Assembly (NCBI GenBank): GCA_938007965.1
Contig: CALLMH010000002.1
Location: forward strand, 1 to 64,000
Direction of reading: 5' to 3'
Source of the DNA: an uncultured Saprospiraceae bacterium
GTDB lineage: Bacteria; Bacteroidota; Bacteroidia; Chitinophagales; Saprospiraceae
DNA length: 64,000 nt
Shown: in pieces, positions 26,067-35,542 of the stretch
Position numbering within the stretch: the first letter of the stretch is position 1
How the letters are laid out: the number at the start of each line of letters is the position of its first letter
Position numbers and translations under genes: made by a program
Notes under the pieces: generated by a model
The model's input: only the letters and a program-made list of their open reading frames with translations
The model's database searches: none
Told to the model about the DNA's origin: nothing

Positions 26067-26384
26067 TAGGGTTATTCAGAAGTAAGGACAATATTAAAAT
26101 TATATCACTTACAAGGAGTATTAATTTGTGGCAGAGATTAAATCGACCTTAGCTGGCTTAGGTATTTGGATTTCATTTTGGCGTTAAGAACTTGCAACTG
26201 TCTGAGCGTAAGCGAGTTTTGCAAGTTTAGTCAAAATGAGAGCCCTAACGGCGAGTGGAAGTTTAGGTTGAAATTTATTACCTCATATTTACGTAAAATC
26301 AAGCGTAAACGGGGTATTCATTCAGCAGTAAGCGGAGTGAAGGGCTATATAAATAAGGATATTCAGATCTACTGAATATCCCTA
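26067..26384 (+). repeat. Dispersed non-coding repeat, copy B
   Basis: This is the inverted partner of 7486-7905, lacking about 100 central bases of that copy. It ends in the same palindrome (GGATATTCAG and CTGAATATCC, five-base loop). Both copies lie in intergenic DNA next to housekeeping genes. The open frame 26166-26375 inside it is not considered a gene. Confidence 0.8.
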
Positions 26385-26533
26385 CCTATTCTAATAGTTA
26401 TTAACTGAGCACATCTTTATACGAATAAGCAACTCTAAAGCGTAATATCTTACCAAAGGTCAATTACATTATAAAAATACATAATATATAATTAAGAAAT
26501 ATTACTTTTACCGCAAACCCGTACAAATATATT

Positions 26534-27262
26534 TTGAGCAGAGCAATAGTAATAATTCCTACGTACAACGAGATTGAGAATGTCGAAGACATCATCCATG
26601 CGGTATTGTCTCAGAATGAAGAGTTCGATGTACTCATCGTCGATGATGGGTCTCCTGATGGTACAGGTGCTAAAGTGAAGGAGATGATGACTTCCGAATC
26701 AAGAATTCACATCTTGGAGCGAGAGGGCAAGCTTGGACTAGGGACTGCCTATCTTGCTGGATTTCGATATGGACTAGATAAGGGTTTTGATTTTATTTTT
26801 GAAATGGATGCAGACTTTAGTCACCCTCCCAAAGATCTCAATAATCTCTACAAAGCATGTAAAAATAGCGCTGACGTTGCCATAGGCAGCAGATATACAA
26901 ATGGTGGCGGTGTCAGAAATTGGTCTAATTACAGATTGTTCCTGTCGAGAGGGGCTTCACTATATGTACGTATGATCACATTTATGCCAGTCATGGATCC
27001 GACTGCAGGATTCAAGTGCTATCGAAGGAAGGTGCTAGAGGTTATCGATTTGGATAAGATTAATTCCGTAGGGTATGCTTTCCAAATCGAAATGAAGTAC
27101 GCTGCATATCAGAATGGATTTAAGATAGAAGAAGTACCTATCATATTCTCCGACAGAATCAAAGGAACATCAAAGATGGACGGATCGATTATCAAAGAAG
27201 CCATCTGGGGCGTACTGAATATGAGAATCCGAAGTCTCAGAGGATATTATAAGACTAGTTAG
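26534..27262 (+). CDS. Polyprenol-phosphate mannosyltransferase-like glycosyltransferase (GT2)
   Basis: 242 residues, starting at TTG (26534) because no ATG or GTG fits the conserved N-terminus. The GT-A fold is shown by Ile-Ile-Pro-Thr-Tyr-Asn-Glu, Asp-Asp-Gly-Ser-Pro-Asp-Gly-Thr and the metal-binding Asp-Ala-Asp-Phe-Ser-His-Pro-Pro. The Gly-Ser-Arg-Tyr and C-terminal Arg-Ile-Lys-Gly-Thr-Ser-Lys-Met motifs point to the DPM1-like group that charges polyprenyl phosphate with a sugar. There is no membrane domain, so it is a peripheral cytoplasmic enzyme. Confidence 0.9.
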   Translation: MSRAIVIIPTYNEIENVEDIIHAVLSQNEEFDVLIVDDGSPDGTGAKVKEMMTSESRIHILEREGKLGLGTAYLAGFRYGLDKGFDFIFEMDADFSHPPKDLNNLYKACKNSADVAIGSRYTNGGGVRNWSNYRLFLSRGASLYVRMITFMPVMDPTAGFKCYRRKVLEVIDLDKINSVGYAFQIEMKYAAYQNGFKIEEVPIIFSDRIKGTSKMDGSIIKEAIWGVLNMRIRSLRGYYKTS

Positions 27263-27358
27263 AGCGTAGATCTTCGATCAATAACATTATCTGCTGCTGC
27301 GTTACAATATGCCTTTCTCTAATATACTGATATAGCACAAAAAGTAAATTACATATTT

Positions 27359-27805
27359 ATGAAGCTTTATATTTCTTCTATCATCTCGTTGCTTCTCATC
27401 TGTATATTTTCTTCTTGTACTGATCCACAAAATAAGTCAGGTGCTTCGAGATTTACGATGCGAGAAGATAGCGAACTGACCTTGCTGATGAGAGATATGT
27501 ATGACTATTACGATAGTCTCAAAGTCAATATAGAAAATGGTGATATCCCCGATAATATTAAAGAGTTTCATAATATACATTCGGCGATATCCACAGAACC
27601 AGCGAAAGCAAAGAGCGATCTATATCAAGCCATGGCTACTGTATACAAAGAATCAGCCGATAGACTTAAGAATAATAAAAATGACATCTCTCAATCGTTC
27701 AATCTCATGGTAGATAATTGTATGAATTGTCACCAGCAGATGTGTCCTGGACCTATGGTAAAAATCAAAAACCTATATCTGACCGATGCCAAACTAGAAA
27801 GGTAA
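27359..27805 (+). CDS. Lipoprotein with a single c-type haem site, cytochrome c'-like
   Basis: 148 residues. The signal peptide ends in the lipobox Phe-Ser-Ser-Cys20. The haem motif Cys121-Met-Asn-Cys124-His125 lies near the C-terminus after a long helical stretch, as in four-helix cytochromes c'. A further cysteine follows at 129. It probably faces the periplasm. The redox or gas-binding role is unknown. Confidence 0.78.
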   Translation: MKLYISSIISLLLICIFSSCTDPQNKSGASRFTMREDSELTLLMRDMYDYYDSLKVNIENGDIPDNIKEFHNIHSAISTEPAKAKSDLYQAMATVYKESADRLKNNKNDISQSFNLMVDNCMNCHQQMCPGPMVKIKNLYLTDAKLER

Positions 27806-27865
27806 AAGCACATTTACTTTGAATTCGCAATAATCAATCTGGTATCTATTTTTTATAAGTAATGG

Positions 27866-27900
27866 TTCATTTCTGTCTTGACACAGAAAACGAAACAAAG
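27866..27900 (-). repeat. Dispersed repeat core, copy
   Basis: The minus strand reads TTTGTTTCGTTTTCTGTG followed by TCAAGACAGAAATGAA. The order matches the core in repeat copy A and at 44751-44798. The flanks differ. Confidence 0.55.
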
Positions 27901-28191
27901 TAGTCAAGACACAATTCTATTGCTCTCCTTGCTTCTGAATTATCCTAACTATACCAATTCGATTCACTATTGAATTTTTATTTTAATGTATACTCATATT
28001 TGATTAGTCTTTTTTACGATAGATCAACCGAAGCGTCATATTTTGAAGTCATTCCAATCAGTAATAGATTCTCTAATACGTAGTTAAGGTTTAAGTGAAT
28101 TCATGGATTTACATACCTGGCTAGCAAGATGATTTGAAATTTTATTTCCCTCGTTTGTGTAATTTTTAGCTGTTTTTCATCCTATGTGTAT

Positions 28192-28216
28192 CCGCCTAAA
28201 TGGTTGGGCGGTTTTT
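28192..28216 (+). terminator. Terminator-like hairpin
   Basis: CCGCC (28192-28196) and GGCGG (28207-28211) pair across a 10-base loop and are followed by five T. It is almost 400 bases after the nearest plus-strand gene, so it may end a non-coding transcript. Confidence 0.4.
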
Positions 28217-28401
28217 CAAAAATCAAAAGCGCGCATTTCAGTTTATTGTCTTTCGAAATAAAAGAAAATGTTTGGTCGGCTTGATAAAGTGATTTAGCAC
28301 TTCAAGCGGGTTGAGCGATTTAGCACCAATCTAGATTCATAGCATATTCTAGAAATCCTCGAAAACGACATCGTGAAATGCAGCTGGTCAACACATACAT
28401 C

Positions 28402-31077
28402 ATGAAGAAAAAGCTAACTATTATCATCCTGTGTTTTATTTCAATATCTATCTATGGACAAGAAAAAATTCTAAGCGGAATATTAGAAGATAAGGGAGAG
28501 CCAATCTTATTTGCATCAGTGGCAGTCTATCGAAATGGTGTACTAGTCCGCGGTACCGATACTGATCTCGATGGAAAATATAAAGTACTATGCATGCCGG
28601 GCGATGAGATCGAAGCGTCATATATAGGTTACACGCCGAAGAGATTTACGGTCACTCCTGATATGTTAGAGGCAATTAATACCACTAAGATGAAAAAGGT
28701 GACTTCCATATTGGCTTCTTCATTTTCGCAAGCAATACGCAAGAGAAAGATTAAATGGGATAGCTTAAAACAGATCGATAAAGGCATAATTCCAAGATCG
28801 TATAAGATCGCTAATGTGCATAGTCATTACAATACTACGGACATATCTATAGATGGCGATTATCTCAAGTTTACCAAACCAAAAGAAAGTATTAAATACA
28901 ATATTGACTTGAAGCAGACTGTGGGTGTTTCATATATTTCGAATAAGAATATACACCGGCTTCAGAATCAGTATGGACAGGGCAGACCAGTAGATGGAGT
29001 ATTCCTACAAGCAGATGGAGTAGGCGAGGTGCCATTCTCTTGGGATTCTCGGATAGAGACGAATGTACCGGATAACAATCTCATCTCTCCTAGCACATTT
29101 TCTTCGACTCAGATGAAAGCTGATGTTGTGATAGGAAGTAAGCGACATTATTTCTCTTTTACTAGGAAGGCAGAATCAGATATATTCAGAGCTGGAAATC
29201 AAGAGATCACGAGAGGTAAAATAGGCATGATGAATTATAGTCAAAACAGTCATGTCCTAATTACAGAAGTATCTGCTACCCATACCAAATTGAATAATCA
29301 CAATACCAGCGGTTACTATCAGAATGTATTGAGATCAATGATGGTCCAGAGTCCATCTTTTGACTCTACGCGTAAGATCGATAATGAGTTTGTGGCGTTT
29401 TCACCTTCATTCAATAATCCCAGATGGCTACTTGCCAACAACACCAACGAACTAAAAAGGAAAAATATCTCACTATTCATCCAACATAAAAATCATCAAT
29501 GGAATAGAAATTTCCAATATTCGAATGCTCTAAAACTGGAAGCTGATTACATTGATATCGTCGAACGCATCTCAGCTGAGACTATCGGAGTGCCCCAAGG
29601 GTCGCTTAGGATGTTTGAGTTTTTCTATCCTAAGTTAAGTCTGGTCTCTAATGTGAAGAAGTATATCCAAAGACAACAAAAGGCTTATCTGTATCTAGAT
29701 AATTTTATGGAAGCAGAATATTTGAGATTTAGAGCATCAGATTCATCATCAGAAGAATTTTCTAATCAGCTATACCGAGCATCACCAAGGATAGGAGTCA
29801 ATCTCAATCACAATACCTATCGGCTTGATGTAGCATATCAACCCATTATATCTTCAATCCAACCAACCGATTGGTTATCCTCTAATTTTGATTTCACTTA
29901 TCTTATTAACACGGATAAGAAATACCTCGATAGGATAGATCTCAAATCTAGTTATCAGCGAAGAGCTAAGAATCAGGATCTATTTCTGAATCGTACAAAC
30001 TATTCTGCCCAAGCGATGAATAGTTTTGACGTCTTAGGATCGACCATAGATAGACCTCTCTTCCTTCCTAGTGATCTAGCGAATGAAATATCAGAGACGA
30101 TTAAAGTTGCTATTGGATTTACGAATAGGTACCACTCTAATACCCTACAGACGAGCCTTACATTTCGAAATCTCAGGCAGTCAGATGTGATTTTCCCAGT
30201 ACGAGAGGGTGATAATTTTGTGATGAGGAATGTTGGCAGTTTTACCACTAATGCCATAGAATGGAGATCAGATGTCAACCTGCGAAAACGAAATCGTACC
30301 CTGTCTTATAATGGTCAACTCAATATTATCAAGTACAGAACCAACGTGACGGATACGAATCAAAATAGTGATGTGATCATCTCTGGATTTTCAAATGTAT
30401 CAAAACAATTTGTTGAAGATCAGCCGATTGGAATTATCGTTGGCAATGACTACCACCGCGATGAAGATGGAAAGTTGATAATCGGTCAGGATGGTTTTCC
30501 GACGCTTGATACAGAAAATAAGATCATAGGCGATCCGACTCCAATGCTCGTAGGCGAGATGAACCATAGAATAGGTAAAGGAAAATATAGCTTCTCTGTC
30601 AATATCGATGGTCAATTAGGCGGTGAGGTATGGAATGGTACGCAGCAGGCATTAGACTATTACGGTGTATCCCAATATACAGCCGATCAAAGAGAAGTCA
30701 CGGATTTTATTTTTGATGGTGTAGATATCAATGGGAATATAAACACAAAAAAAGTAGCCCTAGCCGATCCCTTGCTCGGTCTCACAGGAAATAGATGGAC
30801 TCGATATGGAGCGGAGGGAGTTGCCTCGGATTATATCATAGATGCCAGCTATCTCAGACTCAAGAGGGTTGCTTTTGGATATACGAAGACTATTGATTAT
30901 GGATATGCTAGTAGACAGATAGTCGTAAGTTTATTCGCTACGAATTTACTCACGTTTGCTCCTTTCGAGGGATTTACTACCAATTACTTATTTGAAGATG
31001 ATCTATCAAGTGGTCTTCAATATTTCAATCAGCCTATGACATCCCAAGTAGGTATTTCTGCACATTTTAAACTATAA
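28402..31077 (+). CDS. SusC-like outer membrane beta-barrel without a recognisable plug domain
   Basis: 891 residues from the ATG that begins a standard signal peptide (Met-Lys-Lys-Lys, cleavage after Tyr-Gly-Gln); an ATG 24 bases upstream is less likely. Residues about 22-100 are a carboxypeptidase-D regulatory-like domain (Asp-Leu-Asp-Gly-Lys-Tyr, Tyr-Ile-Gly-Tyr). About 30 residues later the sequence passes to the early barrel region of SusC proteins (Gln-Tyr-Gly-Gln-Gly, then Trp-Asp-Ser-Arg). The usual plug with its Arg-Ile-Arg-Gly and Val-Asp-Gly motifs is missing. The C-terminus (Tyr-Leu-Arg-Leu-Lys-Arg, Thr-Asn-Leu-Leu-Thr) is typical of SusC. The next gene starts 4 bases after its stop and itself carries a plug-like segment. 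Confidence 0.82.
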   Translation: MKKKLTIIILCFISISIYGQEKILSGILEDKGEPILFASVAVYRNGVLVRGTDTDLDGKYKVLCMPGDEIEASYIGYTPKRFTVTPDMLEAINTTKMKKVTSILASSFSQAIRKRKIKWDSLKQIDKGIIPRSYKIANVHSHYNTTDISIDGDYLKFTKPKESIKYNIDLKQTVGVSYISNKNIHRLQNQYGQGRPVDGVFLQADGVGEVPFSWDSRIETNVPDNNLISPSTFSSTQMKADVVIGSKRHYFSFTRKAESDIFRAGNQEITRGKIGMMNYSQNSHVLITEVSATHTKLNNHNTSGYYQNVLRSMMVQSPSFDSTRKIDNEFVAFSPSFNNPRWLLANNTNELKRKNISLFIQHKNHQWNRNFQYSNALKLEADYIDIVERISAETIGVPQGSLRMFEFFYPKLSLVSNVKKYIQRQQKAYLYLDNFMEAEYLRFRASDSSSEEFSNQLYRASPRIGVNLNHNTYRLDVAYQPIISSIQPTDWLSSNFDFTYLINTDKKYLDRIDLKSSYQRRAKNQDLFLNRTNYSAQAMNSFDVLGSTIDRPLFLPSDLANEISETIKVAIGFTNRYHSNTLQTSLTFRNLRQSDVIFPVREGDNFVMRNVGSFTTNAIEWRSDVNLRKRNRTLSYNGQLNIIKYRTNVTDTNQNSDVIISGFSNVSKQFVEDQPIGIIVGNDYHRDEDGKLIIGQDGFPTLDTENKIIGDPTPMLVGEMNHRIGKGKYSFSVNIDGQLGGEVWNGTQQALDYYGVSQYTADQREVTDFIFDGVDINGNINTKKVALADPLLGLTGNRWTRYGAEGVASDYIIDASYLRLKRVAFGYTKTIDYGYASRQIVVSLFATNLLTFAPFEGFTTNYLFEDDLSSGLQYFNQPMTSQVGISAHFKL

Positions 31078-31081
31078 AATC

Positions 31082-34000
31082 ATGAACACTATCAAACAAA
31101 TGCTCATTCTTATTGCTCTTATTTTTTCATCAACGATGATCGCTCAGATCAGCCCTGCAGATATGGTAGAGAAAATCTATATCCAAACGGATAAACCAAT
31201 GTATGTACCAGGCGATAATATTTGGTATAACCTTACTGTATACAATGGTCAAAACCTACCTGCTCTACTCAGTGATCAGGTACACATCCAACTGAAAAAG
31301 CCTGACGGATCGAACCTTTATGAGAAGAAATACAGCCTCACCAATGGTCAGGTTTCTGATGCTATACCCTTGATAGCTGACACTCCAGGTGGTCTGTATA
31401 AGTTTATTGCTACTACTGGATGGATGACTGAATGCGATCCCACTTATATCTATGAAAAAGAAATTTATATCCAAAAATATATATCTCCAAGAATATTGAT
31501 GATTATCGAATTGGATAAAGAATCCTACGGTTTAGGAGAAGAAGTAGTGGCGACATTTACCACTAAGGATCTCAAGGACAATGCGCTTTCTGATCTGGAG
31601 GTGCAATATGCACTGCATGCTAATGGTCGTGAGCTGACACGGCTATATGCGCAAACGGATGACCATGGCCAAGCGATACTGAAAGCTCAAGTGCCCGACG
31701 ATATTGAGGGAAGGTCACTATCAATTAGTGCAAAGATCACTCATAAATCTCAAATAGAATCAATAAGGAAGACAGTGCCCGTAATCTTGGATGATATTGA
31801 TATTCAGTTTTTGGCCGAGGGTGGTTTTCTTATTGAAGGATATGAGAATACGCTAGCATTCAAGGCGCTTGCGCCAAATGGGAAGCCCGTGGATGTAGAA
31901 GGTGATATTATTGATAGCAATGGCAATAGAGTGGGAGGATTTGTAAGCCTGCATGATGGGATGGGAGAGACCTCAATCATTCCTGAAGAAAGTGAACAGT
32001 ATTTTGCCAGATTGTGCAAGCCATATAAGTCAGATCAACTAATTCCAATTGTAAATATAGCTTCAGTAGGTTCAAAAATAGAAATAGAATCAATAACAAA
32101 TGACATCCTAGAAGTCAGAATGATGGGTAGCTTAGATCAGAACCTCAGTCTAGAATTGTCTGATGTATCAGTGGTGAAGTGGAACACGGATAATGTCAAA
32201 CGATCGAATATGATTCGCATTAAGCAACTGCCGAGGGGTATATATCGACTATCGTTGAAAAAATCAGACCAGACGATTTCAGAACGATTGGTATTTCTCC
32301 ACCCTGACCGTAAACTGAATATTGACGTGATATCAGATAAGAAAAGCTACGGGCTGAGAGATAATGTCACGGCTAAGATCAAAACTACAGATAGCAATGG
32401 ATTACCCGTATCGTCTCAGGTATGCGTTGCAGTAGTAGAGGATAAGATGCTATCTCATGCTGATGATAAAGAAGCTCATCTGGTTTCCGAGTTACTGTTG
32501 AGTTCAGAATTGAGCGGCGATATCCACGAACCAAATTATTATTTTGATTCACTTAATATGAAAAGTATCGCTGCACTAGATTTGCTGATGTTGACTCATG
32601 GGTGGAGATCTCATTTTGATTCTTTGAATTTAGAAACTGCGCATAGATATTATAGATCTGCGAATACCTACGTAGGCCAATTGATCAATCATAAAAAGAA
32701 TAATAACGTTGGAGGTGTTGAGGTTTTTGTCATTGATTATAAAGATAGATCTGCCTATATCATTCTGACGGATGAAGACGGTTACTTTAGCGTGATCAGA
32801 GAAGATGGGAAAAATCTAACGATCAGTGCCAATGTAAGTAATCGAGAGTTTTATTTCAAAGAAGTAAATCTTAACACCCTGAAGAATAGGTCGCCTGTGA
32901 AATTTAAAAAATTGGAAGAAAAAATTGCAAAGCGTGGGATGATAGGTAAGATAGTAATGGTTGAACCTAAGAAGACGAAACCAGTAAAAGTGAGTCTGGA
33001 CGAAGGCGTACTAATGGATGAAGTGCAAATTGTCCAGTATAAAGTTCCGCTGATACAGATGGATAATACGACGAGTGGGAGTACAGTCACAGCCGAATCT
33101 ATCAGAAGTCTACCGACGAAATCGATTAATGCGATCGCAGCCACTACAGCGGGCATTGCTTCTACTGATGAAGGAGCTATTTCGATAAGAGGATCGAGAT
33201 CAGCTTCTACTGTGTATTATGTAGACGGAGTGAGGGTCCATGGATTACTACCACAGAGCGCATTTCGACATGAATATGAGAAGGAGTTCGATGAGGAAAT
33301 AAGTCTAGATTTTCCTAACTATAGAAACAATAATAAAACCAATTTTAATCGGATAATCTATAGTAGAGTATCTGCTAAGAGAAAATCACTTCCAAGAAAT
33401 ATTGCATTCTATGTTCCGAAGTATGGGCAAGAGAAGATTGATAAACGAAACGATTTTAGACAAACGCTGTATTGGAACCCAATCGTCCAGACGGATATCA
33501 ATGGAGAAGCTGAAGTTTCATTTTCTACATCTGACGAGGTGACTTCTTTTTCAGTAGTAGTAGAAGGCATATCTTCTTACGGAGAGATTGGAAGAGGAAA
33601 GGGAAAAGTAATAGCAAGCAAGCCACTGAATATCGACTGCAAGATTCCATCTTACTTCGTGTTAGGAGATACCTCGGTCCTCAGAATCGTAGTGACAAAT
33701 GATTCTGACAAAGATCAAGAGATCACAGCTCAGGTAGGGAGCACAGGATCATTAGCTCTAGAAGTAATCGATGCCGCTGTACAGAAAATAGAGGCACAGA
33801 GTAGTCACGTATTCTATGCGAGGGCAATCGCTACAGGAGATATTGATGGGCATATAGATATCAAAATATCAACTGATGATGATTCTGATTACCTCTCAAG
33901 AGATTATGATATACTGAGCCCTTATTTTCCGTTGTGTTATACAGCTTCGGGTGTAGATTCGGACACATTTAGCTGTACGCTCAGTGAGCCGATTGCTTCT

Positions 34001-35494
34001 TCTATTCAAGTTGATTTTAAGACCTACAATCCTATATCAGGGGCATTAAGTGGGATAGAGTCTATGCTGAGACGACCAGGAGGATGTTTCGAGCAAGTCT
34101 CCTCTAGCACCTATCCTAATGTGATGGTCCTCCAGTATTTACAAAATCAAAACAACATAGACAGTGAGATTAAGGAAAAGGCATTAGTTTATATAAAAGA
34201 CGGGTACAAACGTCTCGTCGATTATGAAACAAAGGTAGATGGATTTGATTGGTGGGGGAGAGCACCAGGACATGTCGCTCTCTCGGCATACGGACTATTA
34301 GAGTTTTCTGATATGATGGAAGTATATAGTAAGGTCGACAAACGAATGATAAAAAGAACCATCGATTACTTAGTGAAAAATAGAGATGGAAAGGGTGGAT
34401 TTACAATGGGTAAAGGATATGATGGATTCGGATCTGCCATATATGAAGTCCAGACCGCATATGTGCTCTATGCACTATCTGAACAATCAATTAAAAAAGT
34501 AAGCCTCGAAAAGGAGTATAATAAAGCAAAGAAAAATGCATTGAAAACAAAAGACATGTATTTATGCGGGCTTTTGGCAATGACAGCTTATAATAATGGA
34601 TTGAATGATGACTATAGGAATTTTATACATATCATAATGAATGCAATGGACGTCAAAGATCTGAGCTCAATACAATCCAAAAATACAATTACTCGATCGG
34701 GTCAATCGGATAATAATACTGAAACAATCGCTGTATGCGCCCTGGCCTATATGAAGTCTTCAAATGAGGATCCTAGTGAAGTCGCACGGTTGATAGATCA
34801 TATTTCAGGTAAGCGAAAACGAGGGAGATTCGGTTCTACGCAGGCTACTTGTCTCGCGATCAAAGCCATATTGAAGTATGCGGATTGGCAAGGTGGGAAG
34901 AGTACTGAGGGGAAAATATTGGCCAGCTTGAATGGAGAGAGTATCTCAGCCAATTCTACGGACAATGACTACGGTAGCCTCATAGATGATGGATACATTT
35001 CCTTTTCTACGGACTACTCACAGCCTTCTCAGTGGAGTTACTCTCTAGATGTCAGGTACGAAAGTCTTATCCCCCCGACGGCTTCTGATCATTCTCTAGA
35101 TCTAAGTGTCACACTAAATCAATCAACTTGTGAACTGGCAGATATAGTGGGGATGGATATTGTTATGAAAAATAAAGAACAGCAATCACTGGCGAACCCT
35201 ACACTGGTAATCGGCATACCGTCTGGGATGAGCCTCGATCATAAGCAATTAAAGGAAATGAAAGAAAATGAAACGTTTGATTATTTTGAGATTTTTGAAA
35301 ATAGACTTGTTATCTATTACAATGAAATATTGGCATGGGATGTTAAGAAAATGTCCTTAGCTCTAAAAGCTGATGTGCTTGGTAAATATACAGCGCCACC
35401 GAGTAGTGCCTACTTGTACTATGATGAAGAGAATATAATCTGGCAGAAGGGGGATCACATAGAAGTGATATATAACGAAGAAAATTTTGAGTAA
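31082..35494 (+). CDS. Alpha-2-macroglobulin family protein with inserted TonB plug-like segment
   Basis: 1470 residues. A signal peptide (1-21) is followed by macroglobulin domains starting at Val-Glu-Lys-Ile-Tyr-Ile-Gln-Thr-Asp-Lys-Pro-Met-Tyr. Residues about 645-722 look like a TonB-receptor plug: Ser-Gly-Ser-Thr-Val-Thr-Ala-Glu-Ser-Ile, Ile-Ser-Ile-Arg-Gly-Ser-Arg, Tyr-Tyr-Val-Asp-Gly-Val-Arg. The A2M core resumes at about 797 with Tyr-Trp-Asn-Pro-Ile-Val-Gln-Thr-Asp. The thioester motif is intact as Gly-Gly-Cys1002-Phe-Glu-Gln1005. A helical toroid and receptor-like C-terminus follow. Bacterial A2Ms trap proteases covalently. There is no lipobox, unlike the best studied bacterial forms. 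It is coupled to the SusC-like gene. Confidence 0.88.
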   Translation: MNTIKQMLILIALIFSSTMIAQISPADMVEKIYIQTDKPMYVPGDNIWYNLTVYNGQNLPALLSDQVHIQLKKPDGSNLYEKKYSLTNGQVSDAIPLIADTPGGLYKFIATTGWMTECDPTYIYEKEIYIQKYISPRILMIIELDKESYGLGEEVVATFTTKDLKDNALSDLEVQYALHANGRELTRLYAQTDDHGQAILKAQVPDDIEGRSLSISAKITHKSQIESIRKTVPVILDDIDIQFLAEGGFLIEGYENTLAFKALAPNGKPVDVEGDIIDSNGNRVGGFVSLHDGMGETSIIPEESEQYFARLCKPYKSDQLIPIVNIASVGSKIEIESITNDILEVRMMGSLDQNLSLELSDVSVVKWNTDNVKRSNMIRIKQLPRGIYRLSLKKSDQTISERLVFLHPDRKLNIDVISDKKSYGLRDNVTAKIKTTDSNGLPVSSQVCVAVVEDKMLSHADDKEAHLVSELLLSSELSGDIHEPNYYFDSLNMKSIAALDLLMLTHGWRSHFDSLNLETAHRYYRSANTYVGQLINHKKNNNVGGVEVFVIDYKDRSAYIILTDEDGYFSVIREDGKNLTISANVSNREFYFKEVNLNTLKNRSPVKFKKLEEKIAKRGMIGKIVMVEPKKTKPVKVSLDEGVLMDEVQIVQYKVPLIQMDNTTSGSTVTAESIRSLPTKSINAIAATTAGIASTDEGAISIRGSRSASTVYYVDGVRVHGLLPQSAFRHEYEKEFDEEISLDFPNYRNNNKTNFNRIIYSRVSAKRKSLPRNIAFYVPKYGQEKIDKRNDFRQTLYWNPIVQTDINGEAEVSFSTSDEVTSFSVVVEGISSYGEIGRGKGKVIASKPLNIDCKIPSYFVLGDTSVLRIVVTNDSDKDQEITAQVGSTGSLALEVIDAAVQKIEAQSSHVFYARAIATGDIDGHIDIKISTDDDSDYLSRDYDILSPYFPLCYTASGVDSDTFSCTLSEPIASSIQVDFKTYNPISGALSGIESMLRRPGGCFEQVSSSTYPNVMVLQYLQNQNNIDSEIKEKALVYIKDGYKRLVDYETKVDGFDWWGRAPGHVALSAYGLLEFSDMMEVYSKVDKRMIKRTIDYLVKNRDGKGGFTMGKGYDGFGSAIYEVQTAYVLYALSEQSIKKVSLEKEYNKAKKNALKTKDMYLCGLLAMTAYNNGLNDDYRNFIHIIMNAMDVKDLSSIQSKNTITRSGQSDNNTETIAVCALAYMKSSNEDPSEVARLIDHISGKRKRGRFGSTQATCLAIKAILKYADWQGGKSTEGKILASLNGESISANSTDNDYGSLIDDGYISFSTDYSQPSQWSYSLDVRYESLIPPTASDHSLDLSVTLNQSTCELADIVGMDIVMKNKEQQSLANPTLVIGIPSGMSLDHKQLKEMKENETFDYFEIFENRLVIYYNEILAWDVKKMSLALKADVLGKYTAPPSSAYLYYDEENIIWQKGDHIEVIYNEENFE

Positions 35495-35503
35495 ATTTAG
35501 AAC

Positions 35504-35536
35504 GAAGCCCCAGTAGATGAAAAATACTGGGGCTTC
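35504..35536. terminator. Bidirectional terminator
   Basis: Perfect 12-bp stem GAAGCCCCAGTA / TACTGGGGCTTC with a nine-base loop, followed by a T-rich run on the plus strand. It lies between the convergent A2M gene and the aldolase gene and probably serves both. Confidence 0.75.
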
Positions 35537-35542
35537 ATTATT

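Larger units (their letters stand above)
27806..28401. other. Intergenic with repeat core and a hairpin
   Basis: About 600 bases. It holds a copy of the dispersed core (27866-27900), a terminator-like hairpin (28192-28216) and two copies of GATTTAGCAC about 35 bases apart (about 28290-28325). No gene was seen. Confidence 0.45.

Noticed and set aside
26166..26375. Open frame in repeat copy B
   Set aside because: Same reason; no ribosome binding site, and its N-terminal half comes from the hairpin part of the repeat.
28290..28325. Two copies of GATTTAGCAC
   Set aside because: Only two short copies; not enough for a repeat array or a defined binding site.
28402..35494. SusCD polysaccharide uptake pair belonging to the alginate locus
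   Set aside because: The second gene is an alpha-2-macroglobulin, not SusD, and a strong terminator at 35504-35536 separates it from the convergent alginate genes.
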